DNA of 11,300 nucleotides from CAYUEN01 sp964443745. Lineage in GTDB: Bacteria; Campylobacterota; Campylobacteria; Campylobacterales; QNZT01. Below, piece after piece: positions 7,227-11,300 of this stretch. Each line of letters starts with the position of its first letter. Position 1 is the first letter of the stretch. The DNA is taken from contig CAYUEN010000045.1 of the NCBI GenBank assembly GCA_964443745.1, forward strand, positions 1-11,300. The letters run 5' to 3'. The notes below the pieces were generated by a model. The model saw nothing but the letters and a program-made list of their open reading frames with translations. It made no database searches and was not told where the DNA came from. Position numbers and translations under genes: made by a program.

Positions 7227-9236
7227 TCAGTAGATCGCGTTGTGCATCACTTTCGCGAAATTTTTCAGATCGCTCGGCTGCAAAACACCGATATGGCTCT
7301 CTGAGAAGATCGGCTGATTCGACGCGATCGCGAACTCCTGCGAAGAGGTCGTAATCAACGTCCCCTCGATCACCAGTTTGTAGCTACCCGCCGGGAGGTT
7401 GGCCACTTCGATCTGCTCGATATTGTCGACGTGGTTGGCTCTGTCGCTTCTGGCAAGCCGTGTCGGGTCGTCCTTGTCGAGCGTATAGGGGTGGTAGACC
7501 CTGCCCGTGCGGGTATCGACGATATACATATCGATATCGTTGACCAGCGTCTTGGCGGCGGCGGGATTGGCCTCCGGATCGATCCAACTGATCGTCGTCT
7601 TGAGCGTCGTGGCGGCAGAGAGCGTGAAGGGGATCTCCTCTTTGCCGTGGTGGCCGACGCTCCCGCTGTAGAGTCTGGGTGCGGATGTCACGAGGGAGGC
7701 GACTAGATCGACGCTGCATTTGGCGTCGATCATCCCGAACCCCGTCTGATAGTCTGGTCCTTTTCTGCCTCTGTCTTTCGCACAGTTGATCAGGGCGGAT
7801 TTGAGGATGTCATGGCGAATATCGGAACCTGTCTTCTTCTGAAACATCTCCGCCACGAGCGTCGCGGCACCCGTCGCGGCTGGCGTGGCCATGGAGGTGC
7901 CGGACATCATCTGATACGAATCGTCCGAATTGCCGTATGTGGAGAGAACCGATACGCCCCTGGCTACCAGATCGGGCTTGATTCTGCCGTCTTTGACGGG
8001 CCCGCAGCTGCTCAAAGAGGCGGGGTTGGTGGAGAATTGGTCGAGCGCACCGATCGTGAAGACATTTTTGGAGTTTCCGGGTCCTTTGATGATCCCGTAG
8101 GTGCCGTATCCCTCTTTTCCACCGTCGTTGCCGGCGGCTTCGAACATATTGATATAAGGGTTGTTCGCGACCGCGATATCCTGCCTGGAGGCGTAGGCGT
8201 CGTATTCGGCGAGGGCTGTACGCTCACTGTACCCGTAGGAGTGGTTCGAGATCAGAATTCCTTCGTTTCGGTAGAGCTCCAAAGCCGCGTCGGCGAAATT
8301 GACATCGTTGAAGTAATAGCTGTAGATCCGGCTGCCGCTGGCCATGCCTCTCACATCCGCCCGCTTTCCGGCAGCGCCGATCGTACCGGCGACGTGAGTG
8401 GCATGTCCGCTGATATCCGCGTCGTTTTTGACAAAAACCCTGCTCTGGCCATCTTCGGTGAACTCACGGTGCGAAGCGAGAATGCGTCCTCCATCGACGA
8501 CACCCACTTTCATCCCCTTTCCGCTCAGATGGTAGGCGCCGCTCCAGAGAGGTTCGGCATCGAGATCTTTCGCGGTGTAGTAATTGCCGTATGTGTTGAC
8601 GCCGCTGACGCTCATCATGTCGTGATTCTTGTCGACATACTGCACGAGTGGCAACTGCGTGAGGCGCTCGATCTGCGAAGCGGGGCAGTAGATCACCGCG
8701 GAGCGGAGCGAAGGAGTCACCTTTTCGATCTCCACATCCAGTCCATGATCTCTAAAATAGGTTTCCACCTCCGACGTCTCCATCTCCGTGAGAAAAAGGA
8801 TATTCAGATGCAGATACTCCACGGAAGAGAAGGTCTGCAACCCTCCCTCCTCCTTTTTGAGCGTTTCGGACGCCTTGTAGGTCGCTTTGGTCTCGGCGGT
8901 CCCCACGATACCGGAGAGCGAAGCGACAGCACGGTCGATCGCACCCGCCTCTCCATAGAGATAGTAACTCAAATCACCCGCATATACGATCGCCTCCACG
9001 CCGTATCGGTAGAGGGACTCTTTCTGACCGTCGCTCAGCGGCGCTTCCATTTTGATCAGGAGGCTCTCCTCTTGCGTGGAGAGGGAGCGGATCTTCTTGG
9101 AATCGGACTGTTGTGTCACGGAGAGGGGCTGAAACGTCACTTCGCTGCCGCCCAACGTCAGAGCCGAAAGCGAGGAGCTCATCGCCGCGACAGTGCCGAG
9201 AGAGAGAAGAATCGTTCGAGAGAGGGTTTTTTGCAT
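7227..9236 (-). CDS. Secreted subtilisin-like serine peptidase (family S8)
   Basis: This 669-residue exported endopeptidase has a signal peptide (MQKTLSRTILLSLG, cleavage likely after SLSA near residue 25). A region of about 200 residues follows that probably acts as a propeptide or chaperone domain. The catalytic domain (about 240-515) carries Asp VGVVDGG (D248), His SGHATHVAG (H278), the oxyanion asparagine AAGND (N370) and Ser SGTSMATP (S448), so the triad is complete. The usual HGTH is HATH. A C-terminal beta-sandwich (about 520-645; SWIDPEANP, NDIDMYIVD, NLPAGSYKLVIEG) resembles that of KP-43-like subtilases. There are four cysteines (C184, C411, C485, C507). ATG 9236 was chosen because GGAG lies six bases upstream; an in-frame TTG 9248 has no such site. 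The gene is convergent with the exported-protein gene and divergent from trpS. The substrate is unknown; it may degrade proteins outside the cell or in the periplasm. Confidence 0.92.
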   Translation of the reverse strand: MQKTLSRTILLSLGTVAAMSSSLSALTLGGSEVTFQPLSVTQQSDSKKIRSLSTQEESLLIKMEAPLSDGQKESLYRYGVEAIVYAGDLSYYLYGEAGAIDRAVASLSGIVGTAETKATYKASETLKKEEGGLQTFSSVEYLHLNILFLTEMETSEVETYFRDHGLDVEIEKVTPSLRSAVIYCPASQIERLTQLPLVQYVDKNHDMMSVSGVNTYGNYYTAKDLDAEPLWSGAYHLSGKGMKVGVVDGGRILASHREFTEDGQSRVFVKNDADISGHATHVAGTIGAAGKRADVRGMASGSRIYSYYFNDVNFADAALELYRNEGILISNHSYGYSERTALAEYDAYASRQDIAVANNPYINMFEAAGNDGGKEGYGTYGIIKGPGNSKNVFTIGALDQFSTNPASLSSCGPVKDGRIKPDLVARGVSVLSTYGNSDDSYQMMSGTSMATPAATGAATLVAEMFQKKTGSDIRHDILKSALINCAKDRGRKGPDYQTGFGMIDAKCSVDLVASLVTSAPRLYSGSVGHHGKEEIPFTLSAATTLKTTISWIDPEANPAAAKTLVNDIDMYIVDTRTGRVYHPYTLDKDDPTRLARSDRANHVDNIEQIEVANLPAGSYKLVIEGTLITTSSQEFAIASNQPIFSESHIGVLQPSDLKNFAKVMHNAIY
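7235..7265 (+). terminator. Weak candidate terminator for the exported-protein gene
   Basis: TCGCG (7235-7239) pairs with CGCGA (7254-7258), with an inner GTG/CAC pairing (7242-7244 and 7248-7250), and TTTTT follows at 7261-7265. It lies inside the 3' end of the convergent peptidase gene, where a terminator for the plus-strand gene would have to be. The stem is interrupted, so this is tentative. Confidence 0.25.
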
Positions 9237-9241
9237 CGGAT

Positions 9242-9289
9242 ACTCCAAAAATTTTTTTCTTACACCCTAATTCGGTCACATTTTGGAGT
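9242..9289 (-). promoter_or_regulatory. Leader hairpin covering the peptidase Shine-Dalgarno
   Basis: ACTCCAAAA (9242-9250) and TTTTGGAGT (9281-9289) are a perfect 9-bp inverted repeat. In the minus-strand mRNA the later arm contains GGAG, the ribosome-binding site of the S8 peptidase, and the earlier arm contains a complementary CTCC. If transcription starts upstream of 9289, the mRNA can fold to hide its own ribosome-binding site. The loop is 30 nt. The repeat is seen directly; the regulatory role is inferred. Confidence 0.45.
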
Positions 9290-9390
9290 CCTGAACAGTT
9301 TTTCTTTACTTTTTGAGGCTTTTTGGAAGAAAAATATCTATTTTTTACCAAAAGAAACATTTGTTTACTTTTGTTATTTTTGTGGTTTTA

Positions 9391-9412
9391 AATTTTTACC
9401 ATGGTAAAAATT
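9391..9412. promoter_or_regulatory. Perfect 22-bp palindrome, possible operator
   Basis: AATTTTTACC at 9391-9400 is followed directly by its mirror complement up to 9412, with the centre at CCATGG. It lies between the divergent S8 peptidase and trpS promoter regions, 52 bases before the trpS -10. The half-site TTTTTACCA appears again at 9342-9350. There is no T tract on the plus strand after it, so a dimeric regulator site is more likely than a terminator. The binding protein is unknown. Confidence 0.45.
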
Positions 9413-9461
9413 CAGCCTCCCTCGCAAAAACCTATGGATAGCCTCTTTTTCAAAACTATTC

Positions 9462-9469
9462 GCTATAAT
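9462..9469 (+). promoter_or_regulatory. -10 promoter element of trpS-serS
   Basis: GCTATAAT (TATAAT at 9464-9469) would start transcription near 9476, leaving a leader of only about 16 nt with GAGG at 9482-9485. Such a short leader leaves no room for a T-box or other leader control of trpS. Confidence 0.6.
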
Positions 9470-9491
9470 CACGCAAAAACAGAGGACGAAC

Positions 9492-10457
9492 ATGAGAGTA
9501 TTGACCGGTATCCAGCCCTCCGGAGCGTTGCATCTGGGCAACTATTTCGGAGCGATCAGACAGATGCTGGAGCTGCAGGAGCGAAGCGATCTTTTCATCT
9601 TCGTCGCCAATTACCACGCGCTCACCTCGCTCAAAGACCCCCGCGCCCTCAGGGAAAACACCCTCAACGCCGCGATCGATTTCCTGGCGCTGGGGATCGA
9701 CCCGCAAAAGTGCACCTTCTGGGTGCAGTCGGACGTAAAAGAGGTGTTGGAACTCTACTGGATCCTCTCGAGCTTCACCCCGATGGGACTGCTGGAGCGC
9801 GCCCACAGCTACAAAGACAAAGTGGCCAAAGGGATCGCCGCCAACCACGCCCTCTTCTCCTATCCGGTCCTGATGGCCGCCGATATCCTTCTGTACGATG
9901 CCGAAGTGGTTCCCGTGGGCAAAGATCAGATTCAACATGTGGAGATCACGCGGGATATCGCACAGAAATTCAACAATGAAATGGGAGAGCTACTGACGCT
10001 GCCGGAATTCAAGGTGGAGGAGAATCTGGCGACGGTTCCGGGTATCGACGGGGCGAAGATGAGCAAGAGCTACGGCAATACGATCGATATCTTCGCGACC
10101 GAAAAACAGCTCAAGAAGCAGATCGGAAGAATCGTGACCGACTCGACGCCGCTGGAGGAGCCCAAAGATTACGAGAGCTGCAACGTCTTCGCGCTTTGCA
10201 AACTCTTCATGACACCCGAAGAGCTCGAAGAGATGAAAGAGCGCTATCGCAGAGGCGGCGAAGGGTACGGCCATTTCAAGATGACGCTCAAAGAGAAGAT
10301 CTGGGAGTATTTCGCCGAAGCCAGACGCAAGCGCGAATATTACAAAAGCCATCCCGAAGAGGTGGAGGCGATCCTCGAAGCGGGAGCGCAAAAAGCGCGC
10401 GCGGTGGCGTCCGAAAAGATCGCGCGCATCAGAGAAGCGGTGGGAATATATCGATAA
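9492..10457 (+). CDS. trpS: Tryptophan--tRNA ligase
   Basis: This cytoplasmic class Ic aminoacyl-tRNA synthetase activates tryptophan with ATP and charges tRNA(Trp). It is 321 residues long, close to the usual 325-335. The Rossmann-fold signatures are clear: the HIGH-type motif PSGALHLGNYFG (9-20; HLGN at 14-17) and KMSKS (189-193) in GAKMSKSYGN. The region MAADILLYD (128-136) contains D132, the position that reads the indole nitrogen in the family, and PVGKDQIQHVEITRDIA (141-157) is also conserved. Start ATG 9492 has GAGG six bases upstream. The gene is the first of an operon with serS, which begins nine bases after its stop codon. No residue appears missing. Confidence 0.97.
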   Translation: MRVLTGIQPSGALHLGNYFGAIRQMLELQERSDLFIFVANYHALTSLKDPRALRENTLNAAIDFLALGIDPQKCTFWVQSDVKEVLELYWILSSFTPMGLLERAHSYKDKVAKGIAANHALFSYPVLMAADILLYDAEVVPVGKDQIQHVEITRDIAQKFNNEMGELLTLPEFKVEENLATVPGIDGAKMSKSYGNTIDIFATEKQLKKQIGRIVTDSTPLEEPKDYESCNVFALCKLFMTPEELEEMKERYRRGGEGYGHFKMTLKEKIWEYFAEARRKREYYKSHPEEVEAILEAGAQKARAVASEKIARIREAVGIYR

Positions 10458-10466
10458 GGAGGGGGT

Positions 10467-11279
10467 ATGCTCGATCTAAAAGCGCTGCAGAACGATTTTG
10501 AGAGCATCAGTGAAAAGCTGCGCCGAAAAAAGGTGGACGAAGCGCTGTTGGAGCGTCTGAGAGAGAGTTTCGTCAAGCTCAAGCAAGAGCGTCAGAAGCT
10601 CGAAAAGCTCCAGGCGGAGCAAAACGCCAAGAGCAGACTCTTTCCCGTCTACAAAAAAGAGGGCAAGGATATCGCCGCGCTCAAGATGGAGTTGGACGAA
10701 AACAAACAGAAAATCGCCGTCTTGCAGGAGGTGGTCCGCACGCTCGAAAACAGCTGTAGCGAAATCGCCCTCTCCATCCCCAACATCCCCGACGACGACG
10801 TTCCGCTCGGAGAGGATGAGTCGCAAAACGTCGTCTTGGAAACCGTCGGCGAAATTCCCCGCTTTTCGTTCACCCCCAAAGAGCACTGGGAGCTGGCCGA
10901 AAACTGCGGATGGATCGACTTCGAACGGGGCGTGAAGCTGGCCAAAAGCCGCTTTTCGGTCCTGCGAAAGGAAGGGGCGAGAATCGAACGCGCCCTGATC
11001 GACTATATGCTCGATTTCAACCGCGCCCGGGGATTCGAAGAGGTGTGCGTACCCTATCTGGTCAACCGCGAAACCCTCGTCGGCACCGGACAGCTTCCCA
11101 AATTCGAGGAGGATCTCTTCAAGATCGAGGGGGAGGATCTCTTTTTGATCCCGACGGCGGAAGTGCCCGTGACCAACCTCTTTCGCGACGAAATTCTCCC
11201 CGCCGAAGCGCTCCCGCAAAAACTCACCTCCTATACCGCCTGCTTTCGAAAGGAGACATCAAAGCGAACAAAGCGCTGA
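10467..11279 (+). CDS. serS: Serine--tRNA ligase, 3' end disrupted
   Basis: SerRS is the class II synthetase that charges tRNA(Ser). This reading frame has the N-terminal tRNA-binding coiled-coil arm (about residues 28-100), motif 1 around RGFEEVCVPYLVNRE (188-202), the serine-binding PTAEVPVTN (229-237), and the start of motif 2, YTACFRKE (256-263). The family continues with AGSAGRDTRG, but here the frame reads TSKRTKR and stops at 11277-11279. The product would be 270 residues instead of about 410 and would lack the rest of motif 2 and all of motif 3, so it could not be active. Homology ends at about 11255. Start ATG 10467 has a near-perfect AAGGAGG at 10456-10462, overlapping the trpS stop. 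Because serS is essential, an assembly error or a second intact copy elsewhere is more likely than true loss. Confidence 0.85.
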   Translation: MLDLKALQNDFESISEKLRRKKVDEALLERLRESFVKLKQERQKLEKLQAEQNAKSRLFPVYKKEGKDIAALKMELDENKQKIAVLQEVVRTLENSCSEIALSIPNIPDDDVPLGEDESQNVVLETVGEIPRFSFTPKEHWELAENCGWIDFERGVKLAKSRFSVLRKEGARIERALIDYMLDFNRARGFEEVCVPYLVNRETLVGTGQLPKFEEDLFKIEGEDLFLIPTAEVPVTNLFRDEILPAEALPQKLTSYTACFRKETSKRTKR

Positions 11280-11300
11280 TCAAGGGCAAGAGTCACGGCA
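11256..11300 (+). other. Foreign-to-serS tail, coding-like in another frame
   Basis: After the point where serS homology ends, frame 2 (codons from 11249) reads KGDIKANKALIKGKSHG with no stop to the right edge and with codons like those of the neighbouring genes. It does not resemble SerRS. It might be the inside of another gene from the same genome joined here. A DUF342/FapA-like repeat is one weak guess. The minus strand is also open in one frame, so even the orientation is uncertain. Confidence 0.35.

Noticed and set aside
7812..9407. Long plus-strand open frame (531 codons) opposite the S8 peptidase
   Set aside because: It is antisense to a protein with a complete catalytic triad, has no ribosome-binding site, runs across the intergenic gap, and its translation has no recognisable motif. 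It comes from the codon bias of the real gene.
9401..9979. Plus-strand open frame starting at the ATG within the palindrome
   Set aside because: It overlaps trpS in another frame, has no ribosome-binding site, and turns into an Arg/Gln/Pro-rich shadow of trpS.
1..11300. CRISPR array, tRNA or rRNA gene, insertion sequence or attachment site
   Set aside because: No regularly spaced repeats, cloverleaf-like sequence, transposase motifs or terminal repeats with target duplications were seen on reading both strands by eye.

Overview
The window looks like ordinary chromosome from a Campylobacterota bacterium (the former Epsilonproteobacteria) with fairly high GC, perhaps of the Nitratifractor, Sulfurovum or Hydrogenimonas kind. 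The evidence is the style of the housekeeping proteins (Prs, LepA, TrpS, SerS), the GC-rich genes set against very AT-rich intergenic gaps, and promoters that show GCTATAAT with no clear -35 box. The genus is an inference. I see no CRISPR array, insertion sequence, prophage gene, tRNA or rRNA.

Layout. Positions 1-590 hold a terminator-like hairpin, a good promoter and a decayed Uma2-family (DUF820) nuclease gene, broken by a +1 shift in a T run and by an internal deletion. Positions 671-3061 encode a large HerA/FtsK-type ATPase with a C-terminal coiled coil and no nuclease partner beside it. Positions 3182-3391 encode a small cold-shock protein with a structured leader, followed by a hairpin terminator. 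Positions 3528-6251 are a two-gene operon in which the prs stop codon directly abuts the lepA start codon. Positions 6411-7223 encode an exported protein of unknown function. It converges, with a 3-base gap, on a secreted S8 (subtilisin-like) serine peptidase on the minus strand (7227-9236). The 255-base gap 9237-9491 separates the peptidase from the divergent trpS. It holds a perfect 22-bp palindrome and an inverted repeat that could mask the peptidase ribosome-binding site. Positions 9492 to the right edge hold trpS and serS as an operon.

How the genes relate. Prs (PRPP supply), LepA (ribosome function under stress), TrpS and SerS (tRNA charging) form a core metabolism and translation set. 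The S8 peptidase and the unknown exported protein act outside the cytoplasm, and nothing except proximity links them. The Uma2 remnant suggests that the left edge is more changeable.

The most surprising points are three. First, serS leaves its family consensus at about 11255, and the last 45 bases read as a different protein in another frame; this is an assembly join, or a deletion, in an essential gene. Second, the peptidase mRNA can form a 9-bp hairpin over its own Shine-Dalgarno sequence. Third, there is the intergenic palindrome. I found no convincing undescribed multi-gene system here.
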